A stretch of DNA of 64,000 bases, taken from positions 744,001-808,000 of the forward strand of contig CP047423.1 of assembly GCA_014058405.1 (NCBI GenBank), given 5' to 3'. The translations under genes and the position numbers were made by a program. The notes under the pieces were generated by a model. It saw only the letters and a list, made by a program, of their open reading frames with translations, did not search any database and had not been told where the DNA came from. Shown piece after piece: positions 53,882-62,139 of this stretch. The number at the start of each line of letters is the position of its first letter. Position 1 is the first letter of the stretch. Source of the DNA: Candidatus Nitrospira kreftii. Lineage in GTDB: Bacteria > Nitrospirota > Nitrospiria > Nitrospirales > Nitrospiraceae.

Positions 53882-54865
53882 CTACGCGTCCGTTCGTTCA
53901 GCAGGGGCGCTGACCATGGCCTCCACCGGCTCCGCGAGATGATCCTCATGGCGTGTGAGCTGAAGGAACACGTCTTCCAATGTCATGGATATCGTACGGA
54001 GTTCGAGCAAACCCCAGTGGGACGACACAACCAGACGCGCGATCTCATCGCGCAGATCCCGACCCAGCTCACATTCGAGAAGAAAGGTCCTTCCTGCCTG
54101 CCCTGGCAGAACATTGAGAATGCCTGGGATCGCCCGAAGTTTCATCTCGCAGTCCGAAGGGACGGCCTTGAGGGTGATGGACACCTTCTCTGATTGACGT
54201 AAGCGAGCCGACAATTGTTCCGGTGTGTCTTCCGCAACGATACGACCCTTGTTGATAATGACCACCCGCTGGCAGACCGCGGTGGCCTCCGGGAGGATGT
54301 GCGTACTGAGGATCACCGAATGGGATCCGGCCAGGCTCTTGATGAGCTCTCGGATCTCAATGATCTGCTTTGGGTCGAGTCCGACCGTCGGTTCATCGAG
54401 AATGAGGATCGGAGGATCGTGCAGTAGGGCTTGCGCCAGTCCGACGCGCTGGCGATACCCACGGGAGAGGTTTCCGATCAGCCGATGACGGACCGAACCC
54501 AGCTCAAGTTTTCCGATGGTTTGGTCGAGCGCTGCCGTGAGCTTTTGTCCCGTCATGCCTCGGAGTCGGCCGACGAACGTCAGATACTCGGTGACGGTCA
54601 GTTCCTGATACACCGGCGGAGTTTCCGGCAGATAGCCGATTTGCCGCTTCACGTCCAATGGCTGATCGGTGCAATCAAATCCCGCTACGCGGGCCTGGCC
54701 TTCAGTCGCCGGCATGAAGCACGTGAGGATCCGCATCGTGGTCGTTTTGCCCGCGCCGTTAGGGCCAAGGAATGCCAACACCTCTCCTTTGGCCACCGAG
54801 AAGGTGACGCGATCAATAGCCGTATGATGGCCGTACCGCTTTGTAATGTTTTGAACGTCGATCAC
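53882..54865 (-). CDS. ABC transporter ATP-binding protein (GldA-type)
   Basis: 327 residues from the GTG at 54865, which gives the family's usual start (M-I-D-V-Q-N). A TTG at 54889 is the alternative. Walker A is G-P-N-G-A-G-K-T-T, the signature L-S-R-G-Y-R-Q-R-V-G, Walker B I-L-I-L-D-E-P-T, with H-I-L-P-E-A as the switch. It drives the ABC-2 permease. In Bacteroidetes the related GldAFG complex is needed for gliding; outside them the substrate is unknown. Confidence 0.93.
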   Translation of the reverse strand: MIDVQNITKRYGHHTAIDRVTFSVAKGEVLAFLGPNGAGKTTTMRILTCFMPATEGQARVAGFDCTDQPLDVKRQIGYLPETPPVYQELTVTEYLTFVGRLRGMTGQKLTAALDQTIGKLELGSVRHRLIGNLSRGYRQRVGLAQALLHDPPILILDEPTVGLDPKQIIEIRELIKSLAGSHSVILSTHILPEATAVCQRVVIINKGRIVAEDTPEQLSARLRQSEKVSITLKAVPSDCEMKLRAIPGILNVLPGQAGRTFLLECELGRDLRDEIARLVVSSHWGLLELRTISMTLEDVFLQLTRHEDHLAEPVEAMVSAPAERTDA

Positions 54866-55343
54866 GAAAGTGATTATCGGTGCGAACAACTGAGGTGACT
54901 GAAGTGGTCTCGCTCTCGAAACGACAACTTCGCGGACACCACGGGGATCTTACTCACAACCTCTCAGGCAGTCAATACGGCCGTATGGATCAAGAATGAT
55001 GGGTCACTGCATCGATACGACTGGTGAGGCAAAATGTTTGTCGTAACGGGAGGAATTGATCGCGGCGCGGCGCGATTCTTTGGCGAGCTTGGATCCTCTC
55101 GCCGACTGCGCGCTAACTTCTGCTGTTGAATTTAAATCCTATCTCATCTATATGTGGACCACGACGAAGCCGACCTTCTTCATTTTTGGATGGTCATTCT
55201 CTTCACCGATCGACCGATGATTCCATACGGAGGTGGGGGAAACAGGTACTCCCGTCGGTGTTGTCGAAATCCTATCCCTTTCATACTCTGATCACACGTG
55301 TCTCGGGCGTGAACGATGTCAACAGAGGGAGGCGGCTCATAGC
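54866..55343. other. Intergenic region between ABC operon and rlpA-like gene
   Basis: A 478-base gap between divergent genes. The ribosome-binding region of the rlpA-like gene (AGGGAGG) is at its right edge. The stretch 55190-55340 is G/C-structured (for example GGAGGTGGGGG then CTCCC) and might be a leader RNA, but no known riboswitch core can be read with confidence. Confidence 0.35.
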
Positions 55344-55979
55344 ATGGACACCTACTCTCATTACAATCGGCTCTCATCCTCAGGTTCTCTCGCCCTCATT
55401 TTTTGCCTTTCATTGGGGGCATGCTCGTGGGTTCCCAAAGGGGATGTGCAACTCGATGTCGGTATCAAGGATCGAGGAGTGGCTTCCTGGTATGGCGAGC
55501 AGTTCCACGGTAGGAAAGCGGCGAACGGTGAGCTGTTCGATATGGAGGCGTTGACCGCCGCTCATCGAACTATGCCGCTCGGGAGCGTGGTTCGTGTCAT
55601 CAATCTGACCAATGGCAGACATCTCCATGTGCGGATTACGGATCGAGGTCCCTATGAGAAAGGACGAATCATCGATCTTTCGCGTCGTGCGGCTCTGCAA
55701 TTGGGCATGGAGCACAAGGGATTAGCATACGTGCAAGTTGAGATTGTCGGCGAGCGTCGCCCCGATCTCACGTGGCTTTCAGAAACGTTCACCGGGCGAG
55801 TCGCGTCGGTTCTTGCTGATGCCAAATATCTGTCTGACCGGACGTCATCCGGTATGGCGTCTCATTCTCGAAATCTTCAGGGCGACCTCTGGATAGCACG
55901 GCGAAATCGCTGGGCTCTGGCGATGCTCTCTGTCGATCATTGGGCAGGAACATCGGTGGCTACGTTAGGGCTCGCCTAA
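55344..55979 (+). CDS. rlpA: RlpA-like septal ring lytic transglycosylase-type lipoprotein
   Basis: 211 residues from the ATG at 55344 (AGGGAGG eleven bases upstream). Lipobox L-G-A-C. The double-psi beta-barrel domain is clear: G-V-A-S-W-Y-G-x-x-F-H-G-R-K-A-A-N-G-E, T-A-A-H-R-T-M-P-L-G and R-I-T-D-R-G-P-Y with the catalytic-type aspartate. There is no SPOR domain, unlike the E. coli protein. RlpA cleaves denuded peptidoglycan strands during division in some species. Outer-membrane lipoprotein. Confidence 0.9.
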   Translation: MDTYSHYNRLSSSGSLALIFCLSLGACSWVPKGDVQLDVGIKDRGVASWYGEQFHGRKAANGELFDMEALTAAHRTMPLGSVVRVINLTNGRHLHVRITDRGPYEKGRIIDLSRRAALQLGMEHKGLAYVQVEIVGERRPDLTWLSETFTGRVASVLADAKYLSDRTSSGMASHSRNLQGDLWIARRNRWALAMLSVDHWAGTSVATLGLA

Positions 55980-56094
55980 TCGCACTCCCGTTCATTCCCT
56001 CCAGGTTGACAGTACGCAAAGGTCTCCACTAGACTGCTTCCTCTTCTTATTGAAACTGACAGGGCATAAGTTATCGAACGGGAGGCACAGATCG

Positions 56095-56304
56095 ATGGCC
56101 AAAAAGCGGGCAGCGGAGCCGGAGGAAGTACAACTCAAGAAGAAGATTGTCGCGAAGCGTACCATCCATGATAATCCAAAAGGAGACAGTGCCCTCCGAT
56201 CGCTCAGGAAGCGATTGAAGCGGGAGCAGCGCAAGCGGAGGGCTCTGGCACAGCGGAAAAAACAAGCGGCTGGAAGCAAGGCGGCTGCCACGGCATCGAG
56301 TTAA
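56095..56304 (+). CDS. Small highly basic protein, unknown function
   Basis: 69 residues from the ATG at 56095, with GGAGG nine bases upstream. About a third of the residues are lysine or arginine (for example L-R-K-R-L-K-R-E-Q-R-K-R-R), with an alanine-rich end. The composition resembles nucleic-acid-binding tails or small ribosome-associated proteins, but no family is recognised. It precedes the HEAT-repeat gene by 36 bases. Confidence 0.6.
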   Translation: MAKKRAAEPEEVQLKKKIVAKRTIHDNPKGDSALRSLRKRLKREQRKRRALAQRKKQAAGSKAAATASS

Positions 56305-56340
56305 TGAGTTCGTGCCGGTATTTTCGTCCGGTATTCCTCT

Positions 56341-57171
56341 ATGGAGCAACAACCCAAACATTCATCGCCGGGTACGAACCCTCTCAGTCTTCCGGCCGGT
56401 GATGGTCCTATGAGTGACGTCACCGATTCGACGCAGGCTGAGTCGCTTGCCTCTGCCGAATCCGTTGCTGTTGGACAGGAGGCGGTCGCTCTCGAGGAAG
56501 AGCAAATCAAAGACGAGATCGATATTCAAATCGATCTCCTCAATGATCCTGATTGGGTCGTCCGTCGAGAGGCCGTCATCACGCTCGGTGAAATGGCTGA
56601 TGAGCGGTGTGTGGAGCCATTGGCCCGCGCGTTACGGGATGGAGATTGGCAGGTTCGAGAAGTTGCGATCGAAGCGATGGGGCAGGTTGGCTCCCCCGCT
56701 GTCGAAATGCTCCTGAAACTGCTACGCGACTGGGAAGTGCGCAAATACGCCATTCTGGCGCTCGGAAGAATTCGCGACGAACGGGTGCTTGATCCCTTGA
56801 TGCTTCAACTGCGGAACGACGAGTTTAAGGATGACGCCATCCATGCCTTGGTTGAACTCGGTGAGCCTTCCGTCGAGAAGTTGATCGGCGCGCTTCGGGA
56901 CAAAGACGAAAATGTTCGCAAGAGCGCAGTGCTGGCCTTGGGACGGATCAAGAGCAGCGATGCCATCACACCGCTCATCGATATGCTCAGTGATAAAGAC
57001 TGGTTCACTCGGCTGACGGCAGCGGCGGCGTTGGAGTCGATCGGCGACGAACGGGGACGTGAGGCCATCAAACCATTGTTGAAAGATCCGGACATGGTGG
57101 TCAAGATGCGCGTCGAGCGCATTCTTGCGAAGTGGAAGAAGCAGTCTATTACCCAACCGGCTAATGCCTGA
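56341..57171 (+). CDS. HEAT-repeat protein
   Basis: 276 residues (an ATG at 56410 is an alternative start). After an acidic, disordered 60-residue opening there are six or more HEAT/PBS-lyase-type repeats: D-P-D-W-V-V-R-R-E-A-V-I-T-L-G-E-M, D-G-D-W-Q-V-R-E-V-A-I-E-A-M-G-Q-V and similar. These right-handed helical scaffolds mediate protein contacts. It has no signal peptide, so it is cytoplasmic. Partner unknown. Confidence 0.82.
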   Translation: MEQQPKHSSPGTNPLSLPAGDGPMSDVTDSTQAESLASAESVAVGQEAVALEEEQIKDEIDIQIDLLNDPDWVVRREAVITLGEMADERCVEPLARALRDGDWQVREVAIEAMGQVGSPAVEMLLKLLRDWEVRKYAILALGRIRDERVLDPLMLQLRNDEFKDDAIHALVELGEPSVEKLIGALRDKDENVRKSAVLALGRIKSSDAITPLIDMLSDKDWFTRLTAAAALESIGDERGREAIKPLLKDPDMVVKMRVERILAKWKKQSITQPANA

Positions 57172-57172
57172 A

Positions 57173-57628
57173 CTACTTGCTCAGTAACTGATCCATCTTC
57201 AGCTGCAGTTCATCCAACTTCTTCAACGTCACCGATTTCCCCATCGCCAGTTCCAGTTTCACCTCGCGCAGTGATCCGGCGAGATCGCGCAGAGCAGTCG
57301 TCATGGGATCGACTTTGGCTCCCTTGGTGATGGCTTCAACCGAATCGATGGCTTCGGTTAACTCCTTTGCCGCGTCGCCGTAATTTCGGTCGACCATGTG
57401 GGCTTTGGTCTGTACCAATCGAGACTTGGCCTCCACGAGTCCTTGGCGCCGGCGGAGATCTCGCTCGATCCCGAGTGTGGTGTCCAACACGTTTCTGGAC
57501 ACATCCTTTAAGGACTGCTGCAGCTCAGCGACGGTTCGCTGGAGCGTGCCGACGGGTCGTTGTCCAAGATAATAACCAGCTCCGAATGCGCCGAAGAGCA
57601 GTACAAGCACACCGAAAAATTTCACCAT
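57173..57628 (-). CDS. Membrane-anchored coiled-coil protein, unknown function
   Basis: 151 residues. One N-terminal helix (F-F-G-V-L-V-L-L-F-G-A-F-G-A-G-Y-Y-L-G), then a long helical region of heptads up to the end (TLQRTVAELQQSL, key part V-A-E-L-Q-Q-S-L, and L-K-K-L-D-E-L-Q-L-K-M-D-Q-L-L). It is probably inner-membrane bound with the coil on one side. It lies 12 bases downstream of the exported HEAT-repeat gene on the same strand. Confidence 0.6.
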   Translation of the reverse strand: MVKFFGVLVLLFGAFGAGYYLGQRPVGTLQRTVAELQQSLKDVSRNVLDTTLGIERDLRRRQGLVEAKSRLVQTKAHMVDRNYGDAAKELTEAIDSVEAITKGAKVDPMTTALRDLAGSLREVKLELAMGKSVTLKKLDELQLKMDQLLSK

Positions 57629-57640
57629 AGCAGTCCCTCG

Positions 57641-59047
57641 TTAACGGCGACGTTTCCCTGAACTCTGTTGAGTGATCTGATGGAGCAGACTATGCGCCGA
57701 CGCGATGCGCACCGCTTCATCAGAGTCTTGTAGGCCTTCGACCAGTACCGGGACAGCCTCGACATGGCTCTTCCTCAACGACCTGGCGGCCATCAGTCGA
57801 GGGATGGGTTGTTGGTCTCGTAGCAGATTTTGCAGGAGCGTCAGCGCTTGTTTGTCCGAAGATGCGCTCAGTGCTTGGGCGGCTGCACTCCGAATGGAAG
57901 GATCCGGATGTCGCGCCAGATCGCCGGCAAGGGAAAGCGCTGAAGCATCTCCGAGGCGGAGTAACCCTTCAACGGCGCTGGCACGGACGTGTGGATTCGG
58001 ATCCCGGGTGAGTCCCAGCAGGAGAGGCCGGTTCTCCTTGATACCAAGCCGCCCTAAACTTGTGGCGGCGACGCCCCGAACCATTCCCACTTCATCTCCG
58101 ATGGCATGCGTTAAGGGGGCCACACCGCCTGGGGAGCCGAATTCGCCCAGCGCCCCTGCGGCGAAGGCTCGTACGGATGGATCGGGATCATACACCGCTT
58201 GGGATAAGACTGCCAGGCTTCCTGGGTGCTTGAGGCGTCCTAATGCGCCCAACGCCGCCATTCTCGACTCAGTATCCGGCAAGGTCGCGGCGCTCTTAAT
58301 ATCGTCCAGTTTCTCAAGGCGCCCCAATTTCACCAACGCCGCGTATGCGAAGACGGCTTCAGGCCCGTCTTCGGTACGGGCGACGTCCAGGAGCCGTTGT
58401 CGAACATCATTCGCATTCGCGTCGGCCAACGCAGTCATGGCGGCAATGCGGACGGTCGGCATCTCATCTCTCAGTGCGCGACGCAATGCCCCGGATTTTG
58501 CCGCGAGTCCGGCTTTCCCGATCGCCTCCGCGGCGCGCGCGCGGACGACGACCGAGGTATCCAGCAACCCGTCATCCAGTAACGCGGCAGTCTCCGGGAG
58601 GCCCAAATCCGCAAGAGCCGAGTAGGCGGCTATCCGAACCTGTTCGTGGCGGTCCCGGACGTGGCTGGTGATCATACCGAGGGCCAATGGGCGCAGAAGC
58701 GAATACTCGTGTGGCCCAGACTGGTGCAGCGTTGAGTAGATTGTGAGCGCCTCGTCTGTTCGTCCGAGCCGGACGTAGCTCAGGAAGGCCTGGCGGAGGA
58801 AGGCTTTGGACGGTGTTGCATCGGATGGCAGTTCTCGGAACAGATTTGCCACCGCCGGATAATCACCCGCTTTGAAAAGAGCTGCGGCCTTCGACTCAAC
58901 AGTTGAGGTCGAGCCTCTTGATGCGGCAAACGTGGGCTCCGTGATGAGACCCAGCAAGAGCGCTCCCCATACCACCACGGTGGCCATGTTGTTCTGCCGT
59001 CGATAGAGCAGGGGATGTCGATTCGTTGTATTGCGCTGCACTACCAT
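57641..59047 (-). CDS. Exported HEAT-repeat protein
   Basis: 468 residues from the ATG at 59047, which overlaps the end of the glucan phosphorylase gene by seven bases. The frame further upstream lies inside that gene. A signal peptide ends near F-A-A-S-R. A short TPR-like helical part (A-A-A-L-F-K-A-G-D-Y-P-A-V-A) leads into about ten HEAT/PBS-type repeats such as D-P-D-P-S-V-R-A-F-A-A-G-A-L-G-E-F. A periplasmic scaffold by inference. Translation is probably coupled to the upstream gene. Confidence 0.82.
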   Translation of the reverse strand: MVVQRNTTNRHPLLYRRQNNMATVVVWGALLLGLITEPTFAASRGSTSTVESKAAALFKAGDYPAVANLFRELPSDATPSKAFLRQAFLSYVRLGRTDEALTIYSTLHQSGPHEYSLLRPLALGMITSHVRDRHEQVRIAAYSALADLGLPETAALLDDGLLDTSVVVRARAAEAIGKAGLAAKSGALRRALRDEMPTVRIAAMTALADANANDVRQRLLDVARTEDGPEAVFAYAALVKLGRLEKLDDIKSAATLPDTESRMAALGALGRLKHPGSLAVLSQAVYDPDPSVRAFAAGALGEFGSPGGVAPLTHAIGDEVGMVRGVAATSLGRLGIKENRPLLLGLTRDPNPHVRASAVEGLLRLGDASALSLAGDLARHPDPSIRSAAAQALSASSDKQALTLLQNLLRDQQPIPRLMAARSLRKSHVEAVPVLVEGLQDSDEAVRIASAHSLLHQITQQSSGKRRR

Positions 59048-61209
59048 GTTGTCGGTAGACGCACCGTCGCAGGATGGTACATCAGACTGACATAATCCTT
59101 GAGCATGCGCGTGGTACAGAACTGTGGTGCGACGGTGCGTATGCATTCTTTGACCATTTGGAGCCAACCTCGGGGAATATCGTCTCGATCGCGCTGGTAG
59201 AATAACGGGACGACCTCTTGTTCCAACAGGCGATAGAGCTGCTCCGCATCGTGATGATCTTGAGTCTGCGCGTCAGCGGGCTCACTTAGCGGTTGGATTC
59301 CCCACCCATTGGCCCCATTGTAGCCCTCGACCCACCACCCATCGAGAACGCTCAGATTCAGCACGCCGTTCAGAGCGGCTTTCATCCCGCTGGTGCCGCT
59401 GGCCTCCATGGGGAATCGTGGGGTGTTCAGCCAAATGTCGACCCCTTGGACAAGATACTTCGCCATATGCATCTCGTAATCTTCAAGGAAGGCGATACGG
59501 CCTCCAAGTTTATGGTCATGGCAGAAATTCAGCACTTCGTGAATGAAGTACCGACCCGGCTCATCAGCTGGATGGGCCTTGCCCGCAAACACGAGCTGGA
59601 CCGGTCGCCAACGGTCTTGGAGCAGAGCCTTCAATCGTTCCAAATCTCGAAAGAGCAAGGTGGCCCGTTTGTATGTTGCGAACCGTCGGGCGAACCCGAT
59701 CGTCAACGCTTCGGGGTCCAAGAGGGTTCCACGGGTGATCACTTGCGATGGTTGGAGGTGCCCGTGCATCCACCCGTTTCTGGCGCGTTCACGGATGAAG
59801 CCCATCAGTTTCCGCTTCATCGCCTGTCGAACCGCCCACAGTTCATGGTCGGGCACATCCATCACACGCTGCCACATGGCCGGATCGTCGCAGGTCTGGG
59901 TCCAGGTTGGGCTCAGGGACTTGCCGTACAAGTGATGGAGTTCCGGTGAGATCCACGTCGGCACGTGAATGCCGTTGGTCACGCTCCGGATAGGGATCTG
60001 GTCGGTCGGTAGTCCCGGCCAGAAGTGTTGCCACATCTCTCGTGACACACGGCCATGTTCGCGGCTGACGCCGTTGACGTGGGCCGACAAGCGCATGACG
60101 AGCGCCGTCATATTGAAACCATGTCCGCCTGATTCGGGAGTGTCGCCGAGGCGGAGAAACTCGTCGCGCGAGAGCCCCAGTTGTTCCCAATATCCGGTAA
60201 AGTAACGATCCATGAGATGATGAGGGAACACGTCGTGTCCGGCCGGCACGGGTGTGTGCGTAGTGAACACCGTGCTTTGGCGGACCAGCTCGCTGGCTTC
60301 CGCGTGAGAGGAGCCCTTTTGAACATATTCCCGCACCCGTTCCAATGTCAGAAACGCGGAGTGCCCTTCATTGGCATGCCATACCGACGGCGAGATGCCG
60401 AGGGAGCGCAACATGCGCACTCCACCGATCCCCAACAAGATTTCCTGACAGAGCCGCATTTCCTGATCGCCGCCATACAGCCGTGCAGAGAGGGCACGGT
60501 CCTCCGGACTGTTTTCCGGCACATCTGTATCGATCAAATACAGCGGAATGCGACCAGCCAACACCTTCCAGACCGCCGCAGTCACGCGACGGCCACCCAT
60601 GTCGACGACGAATTGGTACGGTTCCCCCGATGGAGTACGGGCTAAATGGACCGGAGACTCGTCGCGATTGAATGGCGCATAGGCCGCTTCTTGCCATCCC
60701 TCAGGTGTGATTCGTTGGCGGAAATATCCTTGCGGGTACATGAACCCGATTCCGACAAGCGGGAGCCCGAGGTCGCTCGCCTCTTTACAATGATCTCCGG
60801 CCAAAATGCCGAGGCCGCCGCTGTAGATGGGCACGGAGGCATGTAACCCGAATTCGGCTGAGAAATAGGCGATCGTCGTTTTGGCCAGATCGGCCTGGTG
60901 TGTCCTAGCCCAACTCTTCTTGTTGCTCAAGTATTCGTCGAACAACCGAAACACCGCTGAGTATTGACGGAGGAACGACGGATCCTCGGCCAAGCGCGTC
61001 AATCGGTCCGGTTTCACATCCGCCAACAGCTTGACCGGGTTGTGATGAGTGAGAAACCAGAGAGTCGGATCGATTGTTTCAAACAGTTGGCGAGCCTCCA
61101 GCGTCCAGCTCCACCACAGATTCTGGGCAAGTTCGGGTAAACGACTAAGATTCTGGGGGAGAGAACTGTGTATGCCATTGGGAGAATCCACAAGCACTCC
61201 TTTGGTCAA
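59041..61209 (-). CDS. glgP: Alpha-glucan phosphorylase
   Basis: 722 residues, the short DUF3417-carrying form (N-L-W-W-S-W near the start). Phosphorylase marks: A-E-F-G-L-H, H-A-N-E-G-H-S-A-F, F-T-T-H-T-P-V-P-A-G-H-D, T-N-G-I-H, R-R-F-A-T-Y-K-R and the PLP lysine in E-A-S-G-T-S-G-M-K-A. It releases glucose 1-phosphate from glycogen or maltodextrin. It overlaps the exported HEAT-repeat gene. Confidence 0.94.
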   Translation of the reverse strand: MTKGVLVDSPNGIHSSLPQNLSRLPELAQNLWWSWTLEARQLFETIDPTLWFLTHHNPVKLLADVKPDRLTRLAEDPSFLRQYSAVFRLFDEYLSNKKSWARTHQADLAKTTIAYFSAEFGLHASVPIYSGGLGILAGDHCKEASDLGLPLVGIGFMYPQGYFRQRITPEGWQEAAYAPFNRDESPVHLARTPSGEPYQFVVDMGGRRVTAAVWKVLAGRIPLYLIDTDVPENSPEDRALSARLYGGDQEMRLCQEILLGIGGVRMLRSLGISPSVWHANEGHSAFLTLERVREYVQKGSSHAEASELVRQSTVFTTHTPVPAGHDVFPHHLMDRYFTGYWEQLGLSRDEFLRLGDTPESGGHGFNMTALVMRLSAHVNGVSREHGRVSREMWQHFWPGLPTDQIPIRSVTNGIHVPTWISPELHHLYGKSLSPTWTQTCDDPAMWQRVMDVPDHELWAVRQAMKRKLMGFIRERARNGWMHGHLQPSQVITRGTLLDPEALTIGFARRFATYKRATLLFRDLERLKALLQDRWRPVQLVFAGKAHPADEPGRYFIHEVLNFCHDHKLGGRIAFLEDYEMHMAKYLVQGVDIWLNTPRFPMEASGTSGMKAALNGVLNLSVLDGWWVEGYNGANGWGIQPLSEPADAQTQDHHDAEQLYRLLEQEVVPLFYQRDRDDIPRGWLQMVKECIRTVAPQFCTTRMLKDYVSLMYHPATVRLPTTW

Positions 61210-61254
61210 GATAAAGAACCGAGTATCGGCAGTGACGGGTGATCACTGGCGGGA

Positions 61255-62091
61255 TCAGGCGTGTCCGGCTTTATGCCACGAGGCCCACTCTTTGGAGAAT
61301 GCCACGGCGGCGTACCGTTCGCCAAGGATTTTCGCGACCTGGTTGAGCAGTTTTGTGAGTTGCTGCAGTTCGGACGGTGTGAGATCTTCGCGAAACCGTG
61401 GGTGCAGCCCCCAACGGGTTTCGACTTCTTCGCCCAATACGCTCGACATCAAGCTAATGAGCTTAATCTCCTGACCGGTCATTTTAGCGTGCTCGGCAGC
61501 GCTCTCGACAACGGTGGGCACAGCCTGCGGCACGTCCTGTGAGGGTGGGGCTTGCCCTTGCAGTACGGCACTGAGAGCGGGAACCACCGCACTGATACAG
61601 AGCGTCGCGGCTGAGCTGAGTTGCGCATTGCCGGGTGCGCCGACCGCGTCAGCCACTTTCTCTCCGAACTCGTGGAACATCTTGTTCTTGGTTTTTGAGT
61701 CTTCGGAGATCAGGAACTTGTAGTGCTCATAGGTCTGCCGACTTTCGGCTACGGTCGTGCCAATGGTCATGACGATTTCCATCTGATCCGCATTGTTTCC
61801 GAAGGCCGGTTCCAGGGCGCGCTTCAACTGTTGCGTTACGGCGTCTTCCAGCCCGTTCATAAACTCCATCTGGTCCTTCATCGGGATATGCAGGGCCACC
61901 AGTCGATCCGTGAGATTGAACATGATCTTTAGAAATTCCAGGTAGATGCCCCACTCATCCTGTCGCTTGAGTTTCAGCGCCTGCTCGGGGGCATTGCGCT
62001 TCATCATCGTGACCGATTCGCCCGACACGGCAAGCATCAGTTCCGCCAGCTGGCGAAGGCGTTCTTTGTATTCAGTCGTGGCAGTAGTCAT
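61255..62091 (-). CDS. Hypothetical protein, unknown function
   Basis: 278 residues, mostly helical, no signal peptide or membrane segment. It has an alanine- and proline-rich middle (QGQAPPSQDVPQAVP) and no cysteine cluster or known motif that I can see. It lies 45 bases upstream of the glucan phosphorylase and 48 bases downstream of the hsdR gene, on the same strand. I do not recognise it. Confidence 0.55.
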   Translation of the reverse strand: MTTATTEYKERLRQLAELMLAVSGESVTMMKRNAPEQALKLKRQDEWGIYLEFLKIMFNLTDRLVALHIPMKDQMEFMNGLEDAVTQQLKRALEPAFGNNADQMEIVMTIGTTVAESRQTYEHYKFLISEDSKTKNKMFHEFGEKVADAVGAPGNAQLSSAATLCISAVVPALSAVLQGQAPPSQDVPQAVPTVVESAAEHAKMTGQEIKLISLMSSVLGEEVETRWGLHPRFREDLTPSELQQLTKLLNQVAKILGERYAAVAFSKEWASWHKAGHA

Positions 62092-62139
62092 GACTCTCCT
62101 CTTAGCAAGCGAGGATTATAGCGGAGAGGTGCGCGGTAT

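Noticed and set aside
55126-55554. An open frame overlapping the start of the rlpA-like gene
   Set aside because: It has no motif and overlaps the well-supported lipoprotein signal and barrel domain in another frame.
57705-58625. A 306-codon open frame on the plus strand
   Set aside because: Antisense to the exported HEAT-repeat gene and without any recognisable motif; GC-rich repeats favour such shadows.
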